Shown here: positions 1-5,997 of the stretch, in pieces | Layout of the letters: the number at the start of each line of letters is the position of its first letter | Numbering within the stretch: the stretch's first letter is position 1 | DNA from: Cloacimonetes bacterium UBA5456 | GTDB taxonomy: Bacteria > Cloacimonadota > Cloacimonadia > Cloacimonadales > Cloacimonadaceae | DNA: 6,050 nucleotides | Direction of reading: 5' to 3' | Assembly: GCA_002427325.1 (NCBI GenBank) | Contig: DIQS01000037.1 | Coordinates: forward strand, 17,930 to 23,979 | Translations under genes and position numbers: made by a program | The notes under the pieces: generated by a model | The model's database searches: none | The model's input: only the letters and a program-made list of their open reading frames with translations | Told to the model about the DNA's origin: nothing

Positions 1-849
1 TTCCACTCCATATCAGCCTTTAGCAATGCCGGAATCTCGCTTTTTGCAGATAGTTTTAGAACTTATATAAACGATCCACTTTTGAATGTGACCATCATAA
101 CATTGATCACTTTAGGCGGGATAGGATTTGCTGTATTGATAGATCTTTTCCGTTATTTTACTAGCCGAGATAAACCGCGTAAGCTTAGCCTTCATAGCAA
201 GATAGTTCTCATCACTACGGCTAGCATCATTGTTTTGGGTTTTTTGGGAATATTCATAGCCGAACATGGTAAAAGCCTGATAGCGCATCCCTTGAAAACT
301 AGGGTTTTAGCATCGCTATTTCAATCCATAAGTTCTCGCACAGCAGGATTTAACACTATGGATATCAAGCAGCTTAGCCCGGCATCCACTTTTGTGATCT
401 ATCTATTGATGTTTATCGGCGCATCACCGGGCTCAACGGGTGGCGGCGTGAAGACCACGACTGTCGCGCTGCTCATCCTCTGGGTGGTAGCAATGTTTCG
501 CGGCAAGAAGGAAGTCAGCCTTTTCAACCGTAGAATCCCTCTTTCAAACATCAGGGAAGCAACGATATTAGTGACACTTGCGAGCGCGATGATCTTCGTT
601 TTTGGCTATGCACTGATGCTCACGCAAGACTTTAGCTTTGACGACATCTTATTTGAAACAGTATCAGCTTTTGGAACGGTTGGACTCTCACGCGGGATCA
701 CGCCCGATTTGAGCAGCGCCGGAAAGCTGCTCATCACTTTGCTGATGTATCTCGGCCGCATCGGACCTCTGACCTTGGTCTATGCTCTTGGAACGAGAAA
801 ACATCAAGCACACATCGTTTTTGCCGAGGAGAAAATACCCATCGGCTAA
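1..849 (+). CDS. ktrB: KtrB/TrkH-family K+ transporter membrane subunit (5' end missing)
   Basis: Pore-forming subunit of a Ktr/Trk-type potassium uptake system in the inner membrane. The frame is open from base 1, so the gene starts upstream; 282 codons are visible and roughly the first third of a typical 440-490 residue protein is missing. Three of the four pore loops can be read: FSNAGISLF at visible residues 7-15, SSRTAGFNT around 110-118, and SAFGTVGLSRG around 223-233, each with the filter glycine expected of the family. GSTGGGVKTTT after the third loop matches the conserved gating-loop region. Hydrophobic helices lie between the loops. A possible TTG start at 82 would cut through the second pore loop region and is not credible. 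The RCK partner follows 11 bases downstream, which supports KtrB over an unrelated transporter. GC content and ATA codon use change near base 420 (see findings). KtrB versus TrkH is inferred mainly from the single short RCK partner. Confidence 0.93.
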   Translation, partial: FHSISAFSNAGISLFADSFRTYINDPLLNVTIITLITLGGIGFAVLIDLFRYFTSRDKPRKLSLHSKIVLITTASIIVLGFLGIFIAEHGKSLIAHPLKTRVLASLFQSISSRTAGFNTMDIKQLSPASTFVIYLLMFIGASPGSTGGGVKTTTVALLILWVVAMFRGKKEVSLFNRRIPLSNIREATILVTLASAMIFVFGYALMLTQDFSFDDILFETVSAFGTVGLSRGITPDLSSAGKLLITLLMYLGRIGPLTLVYALGTRKHQAHIVFAEEKIPIG

Positions 850-860
850 GGGAGGAAAAT

Positions 861-1568
861 ATGGCAAGATATGCGGTTATTGGATTAGGAAGATTTGGCA
901 CAACGGTCGCCAACATCCTTGCAGAGAGCGGGATAGACGTGATCGCCATCGACAAAAAGCAGGATTTGGTGGACGAGATCGCGCCAAATGTGACCAGCGC
1001 AATTTGCATGGACGCCACCGATGAGAGCGCGCTGAGAACCCAGAGTTTAGCAGAGGCAGACGCCGTGATTCTCGGGATTGGACGAGACATCCAAGAGAGC
1101 ATTTTATGCGCCGCTATTCTCAAAAAGATTGGCGTGGGAATAATCTATGCCAAGGTGGATAACCATCTGCACGGCAGGATTATGGAGCTGATCGGCGTGC
1201 AACATATCCTCTTGCCCGAGGAGATCGTGGGAACGCAGCTCGCCAAGACACTGACCTCCAAAGACGTGCTTGAATATGTGAGCCTTTCCAGCGGACACGT
1301 GGTGATGGAGATGATCGCCCCCAAGGAATTCATCGGAAAAAATCTCCAAGAGCTTGCCCTTCCCTCAAATTATAGGGTGAACATCGTTGCCATAAAGTAT
1401 GACAGCCTCAGCGTTTCCGAGGAAGGTCAAAACATTATGGAAATGAAGTTTAACGACATGCCTGGCGCCAACGACATCGTGAACGAAGGCGACATCCTCA
1501 CGCTGATGGGCAGCAAGGGAAACATCGACAAATTGCTCTATAAGACCAGTCACGGGAGGACAAAATGA
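861..1568 (+). CDS. ktrA: KtrA/TrkA-family RCK regulatory subunit of K+ uptake
   Basis: Cytosolic gating subunit that binds nucleotide and controls the KtrB pore. The 235 residues contain one complete RCK unit, close to the roughly 220 residues of single-RCK KtrA and about half the size of the two-RCK TrkA of E. coli. The N-terminal Rossmann domain (about 3-120) has GLGRFG at 8-13, an acidic residue ending strand 2 (IAID, Asp31), and MDATDESAL at 50-58, equivalent to the family GDATD motif. The linker LPEEIVGTQLAKTL at 118-131 leads to a TrkA_C-like domain (about 137-225) ending in GDILTLMG. The ATG at 861 is preceded by GGAGG at 851-855 with five bases of spacing. The gene lies directly after ktrB, and its stop overlaps the start of the PAS membrane protein gene. 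The name rests on size and context; binding of ATP/ADP rather than NAD is family knowledge and was not tested here. Confidence 0.93.
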   Translation: MARYAVIGLGRFGTTVANILAESGIDVIAIDKKQDLVDEIAPNVTSAICMDATDESALRTQSLAEADAVILGIGRDIQESILCAAILKKIGVGIIYAKVDNHLHGRIMELIGVQHILLPEEIVGTQLAKTLTSKDVLEYVSLSSGHVVMEMIAPKEFIGKNLQELALPSNYRVNIVAIKYDSLSVSEEGQNIMEMKFNDMPGANDIVNEGDILTLMGSKGNIDKLLYKTSHGRTK

Positions 1569-2308
1569 AGCTCTCTTTCATCGCTCGCATCCGTCTCCTT
1601 TTGGGCATCCTGTTCCTGCTCATCCTCCTCCAATTTGCCCTCGTTTTAGCCGGCATAAACGGCGCTACCAACATCTTTTCTTTGGCAAGCGATATCCAGA
1701 GCATCATGCTCGCTTTCAGCTTTCTGATCTTCCTCTATATCGTCTTCCTCATCAACTACTTACCCTTTCGACTCAGGCAATCCGAAAAGAGACTGGAAGC
1801 ACTCATCGCCGAGATCTCCAAAGGCGATTATAAGATCGATATCGCAAGCTTTATTGCCGATGAAGACCCGAACTTCCATCCCCTAATTACAGCAATCGGC
1901 GAGATGCTCAAACGCATTGATAGATTTGACGATGCGAAGGCGGCAAAGGTCTTTGAACACCATCAACGCATCATGCTTTTGCTCAATCTTTTGAGCCAAG
2001 AATGCCTGATTTTGAACATTGACGGCGAGATTATCTATATGAACGACTCTTTTCGCCGGCAGCATCCCGAGATCCCGGACAACTGTATCATTGGCGAAAA
2101 AATCATCCGCGATGATGGCGAAGCAGCCGTGTTTGACACGATCTCCGAAGCCCTGCGCCAAGGTAATAATGTCTATGATTTTAAAGCTGTCTCAAATAAT
2201 AACTTGACAAGACTATGCCTCAATGGCTCCATCGTTCGCGACCGCAAAGGTAACCCCGACGGCGGAGTATTTTTGATTGAGAGAGAAGACATTGGTAAAT
2301 CGGATTAA
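1565..2308 (+). CDS. two-helix membrane protein with HAMP-like linker and PAS-like domain, no output domain
   Basis: Not a gene I can name. The 247-residue product has two hydrophobic segments (about 8-30 and 46-67) separated by only about 15 residues, so very little would lie outside the membrane. A charged helical stretch follows (about 68-121) with an EISKGDYKIDI motif typical of HAMP-like linkers. The C-terminal part (about 133-243) reads as a PAS domain: ECLILNIDGEIIYMNDSF at 146-163 matches the usual strand-turn-strand with DG and N residues, followed by IIGEKI. The protein ends right after this domain; no histidine kinase, GGDEF, EAL or HTH part is present, and the next gene begins at once. 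It looks like the sensory half of a histidine kinase and could work by protein contact. The start overlaps ktrA by ATGA (1565-1568), with GGGAGGA at 1555-1561, so it is probably translationally coupled to the K+ uptake genes. A role with KtrAB is inference from position only. Confidence 0.85.
   Translation: MKLSFIARIRLLLGILFLLILLQFALVLAGINGATNIFSLASDIQSIMLAFSFLIFLYIVFLINYLPFRLRQSEKRLEALIAEISKGDYKIDIASFIADEDPNFHPLITAIGEMLKRIDRFDDAKAAKVFEHHQRIMLLLNLLSQECLILNIDGEIIYMNDSFRRQHPEIPDNCIIGEKIIRDDGEAAVFDTISEALRQGNNVYDFKAVSNNNLTRLCLNGSIVRDRKGNPDGGVFLIEREDIGKSD
2100..2121 (+). repeat. 22-base exact direct repeat with dyad core, copy 1 (in PAS gene)
   Basis: These 22 bases recur without a mismatch at 3837-3858, about 1.7 kb downstream in ribBA. 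The core ATCATC-CGC-GATGAT (2102-2116) is a perfect 6-bp inverted repeat around three bases. In both genes it is read in the same frame as IIRDDGE. In ribBA this peptide is part of a conserved enzyme segment; here it lies within the PAS region. Whether it is a site, a conversion tract or coincidence cannot be decided from this window. Confidence 0.7.
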
Positions 2309-3323
2309 GATAGTTTACGAAGGCGAAGAGCCGATAAGATTGGACAAACATCTTGCCAATCTAAACCTGCAAGAGCTGTATTCTCGTAGCTTTATCGAGA
2401 GTCTGATTGCCGAAGACCGCATCCTCGTAAACCAAATCCCCGTGAAGAAAAGCTATCCCCTCAAAGAGGGCGACGTGATCGATCTCAAGCTCCCGCCCCC
2501 ACCCGAACACGAAGTTTTTGCCCAAGACATCCCCTTGGATGTGGTCTATGAAGACGATGACCTTGCCGTGATCAACAAGCCGGCAGGAATGATCGTGCAC
2601 CCGGGACACGGCAACCCCGACGGCACCTTGGTAAACGCCATCATGCACCGCTTTGGCGAGAACCTTTCCACGGGCAGAGACCCCAACCGCCCCGGCATCG
2701 TGCACAGGCTGGATCGCGGCACCTCCGGACTCATCATCATCGCCAAGAACGACCGCACGCAAAGCCTGCTCAACGAGATGTTTGCCAAGCGCAAAATCGA
2801 AAAGACCTATCTGGCGATCACCAGCGGCATCCCCGATCCCGCTGAGGACAAGATTGAGTGCAATATCGCGCGCTCACTGAACAACCCCCGCCAAATGTGC
2901 GTGGCAAAAGAAGGACGCTGGTCGCTTTCCTATTACAAAACCGTGAAATACTACCACTATTTTGCCTTAGTCAAGATCAAGCTCGAGACCGGGCGCATGC
3001 ACCAAATCCGCGTTCAATTTGCCGATAGAAACATGCCGATCTTGGGCGATTTGCTCTATAACACTCGCCGCTACGTTCATTCCCTCATGCCGCAAAACAT
3101 GAAGAGAAAAGCGACGGAACTGCTTACAACTCATCTGCTTAGACAAGCTCTCCACGCATGGAGATTGCAATTTATCCACCCCATCAGCGGCAAGAAGTTA
3201 GACATTTTTGCTCCCCTTCCGCCCGATATCGAATATACTTTAAACTGGCTGGAACAATATTTTAGTATTGACACAGACAGCACCCCATATAATATGAAAT
3301 TAGAGGAAAATATAAAGTGGTAA
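2277..3323 (+). CDS. rluD: RluD/RluA-family 23S rRNA pseudouridine synthase
   Basis: Converts specific uridines of 23S rRNA to pseudouridine. Residues about 18-75 form an S4-type RNA-binding domain (IRLDKHLA, RILVNQ, LKEGDVIDL). The catalytic domain follows, with NKPAGMIVHPGHG at 100-112, the signature HRLDRGTSG at 143-151 containing the catalytic Asp146, TGRMHQIRVQFA at 238-249 and ALHAWRLQFIHP at 291-302. The family core ends near residue 318; a poorly conserved tail of about 30 residues follows. The start is uncertain. TTG 2277 has GGAG at 2264-2267 with nine bases of spacing and overlaps the upstream gene by 32 bases. TTG 2292 (343 residues, overlap 17) sits behind the purine-rich GAGAGAAG at 2281-2288. 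No ATG is available before the S4 domain. The end overlaps ribBA by seven bases, and the tail-coding DNA carries a promoter candidate. Members RluA, RluC and RluD are hard to separate by eye; the S4 domain excludes RluA, and RluD is the closest by motif and length (326 in E. coli). Confidence 0.92.
   Translation: MREKTLVNRIKIVYEGEEPIRLDKHLANLNLQELYSRSFIESLIAEDRILVNQIPVKKSYPLKEGDVIDLKLPPPPEHEVFAQDIPLDVVYEDDDLAVINKPAGMIVHPGHGNPDGTLVNAIMHRFGENLSTGRDPNRPGIVHRLDRGTSGLIIIAKNDRTQSLLNEMFAKRKIEKTYLAITSGIPDPAEDKIECNIARSLNNPRQMCVAKEGRWSLSYYKTVKYYHYFALVKIKLETGRMHQIRVQFADRNMPILGDLLYNTRRYVHSLMPQNMKRKATELLTTHLLRQALHAWRLQFIHPISGKKLDIFAPLPPDIEYTLNWLEQYFSIDTDSTPYNMKLEENIKW
3268..3295 (+). promoter_or_regulatory. 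candidate sigma70-type promoter inside the 3' end of rluD, ahead of ribBA
   Basis: A perfect TTGACA at 3268-3273 is followed by TATAAT at 3288-3293 (14-base spacer, short) or the overlapping TAATAT at 3290-3295 (16-base spacer, four of six consensus bases). The stretch 3241-3316 is visibly AT-rich compared with the flanking coding DNA. Initiation would fall at about 3300-3303, leaving a leader of about 15 bases that still holds the GAGG ribosome-binding site at 3303-3306 for ribBA. The short spacer is the main weakness. Confidence 0.5.
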
Positions 3324-4549
3324 AAAATCAAAATCAAGAACCTATCAGCGTCTTCATCGGCATAGATGAAGCGATTCAACGGATTGCCCGTGGCGAGATG
3401 GTCATCGTTGTTGACGACGAAACTCGCGAAAACGAAGGCGATCTACTTATGGCGGCAGAGCTTATCACTGCCGAAGACGTCAATTTTATGATCAGCAAAG
3501 GCAAAGGATTGCTTTGCGCTCCGCTGAGCAGCGAATATGCCGAAAGGCTGGATATCCCGCTCATGACGAGCCACAATAACGAGCGTCATGGCACCAAATT
3601 TACGGTCTCGGTTGACCTCATCGAAGGCACGACCACCGGCATATCCGCACCGGAACGCGCGCTCACCCTCAAAGCTTTGTCAGATCCCAAGAGCAAAGCC
3701 GAGATGTTTATGCGCCCCGGACATGTCTTTCCGCTCATCGCCGAAAGAGGCGGAGTCTTGCGTCGTGCCGGACACACGGAAGCCGCAGTCGATTTAGCCA
3801 AGCTCGCCGGACTCAACCCCGCCGGCGCAATCTGTGAAATCATCCGCGATGATGGCGAGATGGCGCGCATGGACGATCTCGAAATCTTTGCCCGCGAGCA
3901 CGATCTGCGCATCACAACCATCGAAGACCTCATCCATTACAGACGCAAAAAAGAGCGTCTCGTGCACGAAGTCTCACGTGCAGAACTCCCCACGCCTTAC
4001 GGTGATTTTGACATCATCACCTTCCAAAGCGACATCTCGCCGGAGTATCATGTTGCGCTCACCTTGGGAGATATCAGCGGCGAAGAGCCCGTGCTTGTGC
4101 GCGTTCACTCCGAATGCCTCACCGGCGATGCGCTGCATTCCTTGCGTTGCGATTGCGGTCAGCAGCTCGAGCGCAGCTATGAGATGATCTCCGAAAAAGG
4201 ACGCGGTGTGATCCTCTATATGCGTCAAGAAGGGCGCGGGATCGGGCTTTTGAACAAGATCAAGGCATATCACTTGCAGGATCAAGGAGCGGACACCGTG
4301 CAGGCAAATATCGCCCTCGGTTTTCCCGACGATATGCGCGATTATGGCATAGGCGCACAGATACTTAAGGCACTCGGGTTGCGGAAGATAATCCTGCTTA
4401 CAAACAACCCAAAGAAGCTCGTGGGACTCAGCGGATATGGACTTGAAATCACCGACCGCATGCCCATTGAGATCACCCCTCGTAAAGAAAACAAACACTA
4501 TCTGAAAACCAAAAAGGACAAAATGGGGCACATGCTCAATGAAGTCTAA
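3317..4549 (+). CDS. ribBA: bifunctional RibBA: DHBP synthase / GTP cyclohydrolase II
   Basis: Cytosolic enzyme for both entry branches of riboflavin synthesis: ribulose 5-phosphate to 3,4-dihydroxy-2-butanone 4-phosphate, and GTP to the 2,5-diamino-6-ribosylamino-pyrimidinone phosphate with formate release. The RibB domain (about 10-210) has DDETRENEGDL at 33-43, HGTKFTVSVD at 91-100, RPGHVFPL at 133-140 and AGHTEAAVDL at 151-160, so the acidic metal-binding loop and the active-site His153 are present. The RibA domain (about 215-390) has ECLTGD and SLRCDCG with the three zinc ligands Cys267, Cys278 and Cys280, then RQEGRGIGL at 303-311 and RDYGIGAQIL at 341-350. The length of 410 is normal for the fusion, and both halves look catalytically intact. 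The GTG start fits the family N-terminus, with GAGG at 3303-3306. It overlaps rluD by seven bases and the TPM gene by eleven. No other rib gene is in the window. No FMN riboswitch can precede it, because its upstream DNA is rluD coding sequence. Confidence 0.97.
   Translation: MVKNQNQEPISVFIGIDEAIQRIARGEMVIVVDDETRENEGDLLMAAELITAEDVNFMISKGKGLLCAPLSSEYAERLDIPLMTSHNNERHGTKFTVSVDLIEGTTTGISAPERALTLKALSDPKSKAEMFMRPGHVFPLIAERGGVLRRAGHTEAAVDLAKLAGLNPAGAICEIIRDDGEMARMDDLEIFAREHDLRITTIEDLIHYRRKKERLVHEVSRAELPTPYGDFDIITFQSDISPEYHVALTLGDISGEEPVLVRVHSECLTGDALHSLRCDCGQQLERSYEMISEKGRGVILYMRQEGRGIGLLNKIKAYHLQDQGADTVQANIALGFPDDMRDYGIGAQILKALGLRKIILLTNNPKKLVGLSGYGLEITDRMPIEITPRKENKHYLKTKKDKMGHMLNEV
3837..3858 (+). 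repeat. 22-base exact direct repeat with dyad core, copy 2 (in ribBA)
   Basis: Identical to 2100-2121. Here it encodes the conserved DHBP synthase segment CEIIRDDGEMARM (residues 173-185), so protein constraint explains much of this copy. The core ATCATC-CGC-GATGAT is at 3839-3853. Confidence 0.7.
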
Positions 4550-5354
4550 AAAGCTCTTCACTCTCTTTTTGCTCATCTTTGCGAGCCTGCTCTTTGCGAA
4601 GCCGACAGAGCTTCCGCAAGCACTCGGATTCGTGAACGACTTTGCCGGCATCCTCAGCACGGAAACGCATGACAGGATCAACGATTGGGCGATTGAATTA
4701 AGAGAAAAGAGCGGCGTGGATTTTGCCATTGCGACCTTTGAAAACATAGGCGGCGAAGATGAGGTGGACTTTGGAGTTCGCCTTTTCAAGCATTGGGGGA
4801 TTGGCTCCCAGCGCGATGAGGGAGTTCTCATCCTGCTTGCCGTGTCCGAACGTCGCATCAGAATCGAAGTTGGCTATGGCTCAGAAGGATATATCACAGA
4901 CGCATTTTCTCATCAGGTTTATAACAAAATGCGCGGTTTTCTCAGCCAAAAAGGCGCGGAAGACTGGGACGCAGCCTTCATGCAAGGCAGCCTGATGATA
5001 TTGGAACAAATTGCAAAAGAAAAAGAAATCACCCTTACGGGAATGTCCGATTATGCTAAAGGACTAAGAGGCAAAGAGAAAGACAACGCTCTGGGACTGG
5101 TCACAACCCTTTTCATCATCTTTGTTTTTCTCATAATCGTCACACGCGGCGGAATCTTAAGCATGCTGTTTTATGGTAGCGGTTTCGGAGGTCCCGGGCG
5201 TGGTGGACCGCCTTTTGGCGGCGGCGGATTTGGCGGAGGAGGTCGCTCAGGCGGCTTCGGTTCCGGCAGTTCTGGCAGCTCAGGCGGATTTGGCGGCTTC
5301 GGTGGCTTTGGCGGCGGACGCTCCGGTGGTGGTGGAGCAGGTGGAGGTTTTTAA
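4539..5354 (+). CDS. TPM-domain (YgcG-like) secreted or membrane-anchored protein with Gly-rich tail
   Basis: Envelope protein of the TPM (DUF477, YgcG/Psb32-like) family. Residues 1-20 form a signal peptide or N-terminal anchor: KSKK, a hydrophobic core, then SLLFA with a plausible cleavage before KPTE. The TPM domain (about 30-160) shows the family pattern VNDFAGILS at 32-40, HWGIGSQRDEGVLILLAV at 85-102, and RRIRIEVGYGSEGYITDA at 105-122. A transmembrane helix follows (about 185-203), then a tail (212-271) that is mostly glycine with Ser, Phe and Arg, as in many family members. The expected topology is a TPM domain outside the cytoplasmic membrane with the tail on the inner side. The biochemical role is not settled: phosphatase activity was reported for a plant member, and others are linked to membrane protein or photosystem repair. 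The ATG overlaps the end of ribBA by 11 bases, and the ribosome-binding site is weak (GGGG near 4525), so coupling to ribBA translation is likely. Confidence 0.9.
   Translation: MKSKKLFTLFLLIFASLLFAKPTELPQALGFVNDFAGILSTETHDRINDWAIELREKSGVDFAIATFENIGGEDEVDFGVRLFKHWGIGSQRDEGVLILLAVSERRIRIEVGYGSEGYITDAFSHQVYNKMRGFLSQKGAEDWDAAFMQGSLMILEQIAKEKEITLTGMSDYAKGLRGKEKDNALGLVTTLFIIFVFLIIVTRGGILSMLFYGSGFGGPGRGGPPFGGGGFGGGGRSGGFGSGSSGSSGGFGGFGGFGGGRSGGGGAGGGF
5171..5353 (+). repeat. low-complexity glycine-codon repeat (3' end of TPM gene)
   Basis: The bases are dominated by GGC, GGA and GGT codons in short imperfect repeats of GGCGGATTTGGC and GGCGGCTTCGG types. It encodes the Gly-rich C-terminal tail of the TPM protein. 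The same stretch creates spurious open frames in the +1 frame and on the opposite strand. Tract length may vary between strains by slippage. Confidence 0.85.
5341..5347 (+). promoter_or_regulatory. Shine-Dalgarno site embedded in glycine codons
   Basis: GTGGAGG lies in the last glycine codons of the TPM gene, six bases before the ATG at 5354. The stop and start overlap as TAATG, so the terminal glycines of one protein provide the ribosome-binding site of the next gene. Confidence 0.75.
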
Positions 5355-5941
5355 TGTTATTTCTAAAATCACTGATTTTCATCCCTTGGAACTTATTACT
5401 CGGCATGATTGTGCTGTGGATTCTAAGGTGGCTGCTTTTCAATCCCAGACCTATATATATCTTCAAAAAGAAGTGTTTTTTGACCCCCGGTTTCCTCGTT
5501 CGCAAGCGCGATTGGCTCTTCAACAAGGCGCGGGACTTGCTCTTTGACTATCTGCGCCAAGCGGAAAACCCGAATCTCAAAGACGGATATCTGGCGAAAT
5601 GGGAGAAGAAAATACACGATTTTCTCTGGGAAAAGAGTGATTTCGTGTCTGAATGGCGGTTTCTGCCGGAGAAATTCAAGCTTACTATTCGTAAAAAAAT
5701 CACCGAGGCTTTTAGTGGAATTGCCTCAAATCTCTTGCGCAAAAGACTGCCCAGATTGGTGGAACAATGGCGCATTGAGCACCGCATAGACGACTATGAT
5801 TTCCAGTTTTCCATTGATTTTTTCAGGGATAACTACAATCGCTATGTGCACAAATATATGGTCTATGGTTTTTTGGCTATCAATTTGCTTGTCGGGATCA
5901 ATAACTTGATTCTTTATCTCATAATGGGCGCGATTTGGTGA
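5354..5941 (+). CDS. small membrane protein with a helix at each end, DUF445-like
   Basis: A 195-residue protein with one hydrophobic segment at each end (about 5-29 and 168-193) and a charged, mostly helical middle of about 135 residues that should face one side of the membrane. The N-terminal order, membrane helix then NPRPIYIF and TPGFLVRKRDWLFNKARDLL (44-63), resembles the DUF445/YheB pattern of membrane helix, a P-rich turn, and a PG(L/F)xxxxR segment. The closing hydrophobic segment also fits that family, and the length fits its short members. No catalytic motif is visible and the family has no firm function. The start ATG overlaps the TPM stop by one base and has a strong ribosome-binding site. 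The gene ends with tandem stops TGA TAG (5939-5944). Its pairing with a TPM envelope protein hints at a joint membrane role, but this is inference. The family call is tentative; the coding call is firm. Confidence 0.8.
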   Translation: MLFLKSLIFIPWNLLLGMIVLWILRWLLFNPRPIYIFKKKCFLTPGFLVRKRDWLFNKARDLLFDYLRQAENPNLKDGYLAKWEKKIHDFLWEKSDFVSEWRFLPEKFKLTIRKKITEAFSGIASNLLRKRLPRLVEQWRIEHRIDDYDFQFSIDFFRDNYNRYVHKYMVYGFLAINLLVGINNLILYLIMGAIW

Positions 5942-5968
5942 TAGCAAAAAACTGATATTTTTTTAAGC

Positions 5969-5997
5969 GGGCGGAGAGTTTTTTCCGCCCTTTTTCT
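5969..5997 (+). terminator. intrinsic terminator after the last gene
   Basis: GGGCGGA (5969-5975) pairs perfectly with TCCGCCC (5984-5990) around an eight-base loop and is followed at once by TTTTT, C, TT (5991-5997). It lies 27 bases past the tandem stop. On the opposite strand the hairpin is followed by GCTTAAAAAAA rather than a T run, so it should work only for + strand transcription. Confidence 0.88.

Noticed and set aside
734..1123. 129-codon - strand frame over the ktrB/ktrA junction
   Set aside because: It is antisense to two genes with complete motifs, and its protein has no family features.
2204..2230. TTGACA inside the PAS gene as a promoter for rluD
   Set aside because: There is no acceptable -10 hexamer 15-19 bases downstream; the spaced bases are GC-rich.
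3200..3316. FMN riboswitch ahead of ribBA
   Set aside because: The region is rluD coding sequence up to the overlap, and none of the conserved RFN blocks is visible.
3974..4858. 294-codon open frame on the - strand
   Set aside because: It lies antisense to ribBA and the TPM gene, both with clear family motifs; its product is rich in Ser, Arg and His without recognisable domains, and it has no supporting signals.
5173..5547. 124-codon + strand frame across the Gly-rich tract
   Set aside because: It is a frame-shifted reading of the glycine codons giving an Ala/Val-rich repeat, and it overlaps two well-supported genes.
5946..5964. A6 and T7 runs before the terminator as a second hairpin
   Set aside because: An AT-only stem is weak; the GC-rich hairpin directly downstream explains termination.
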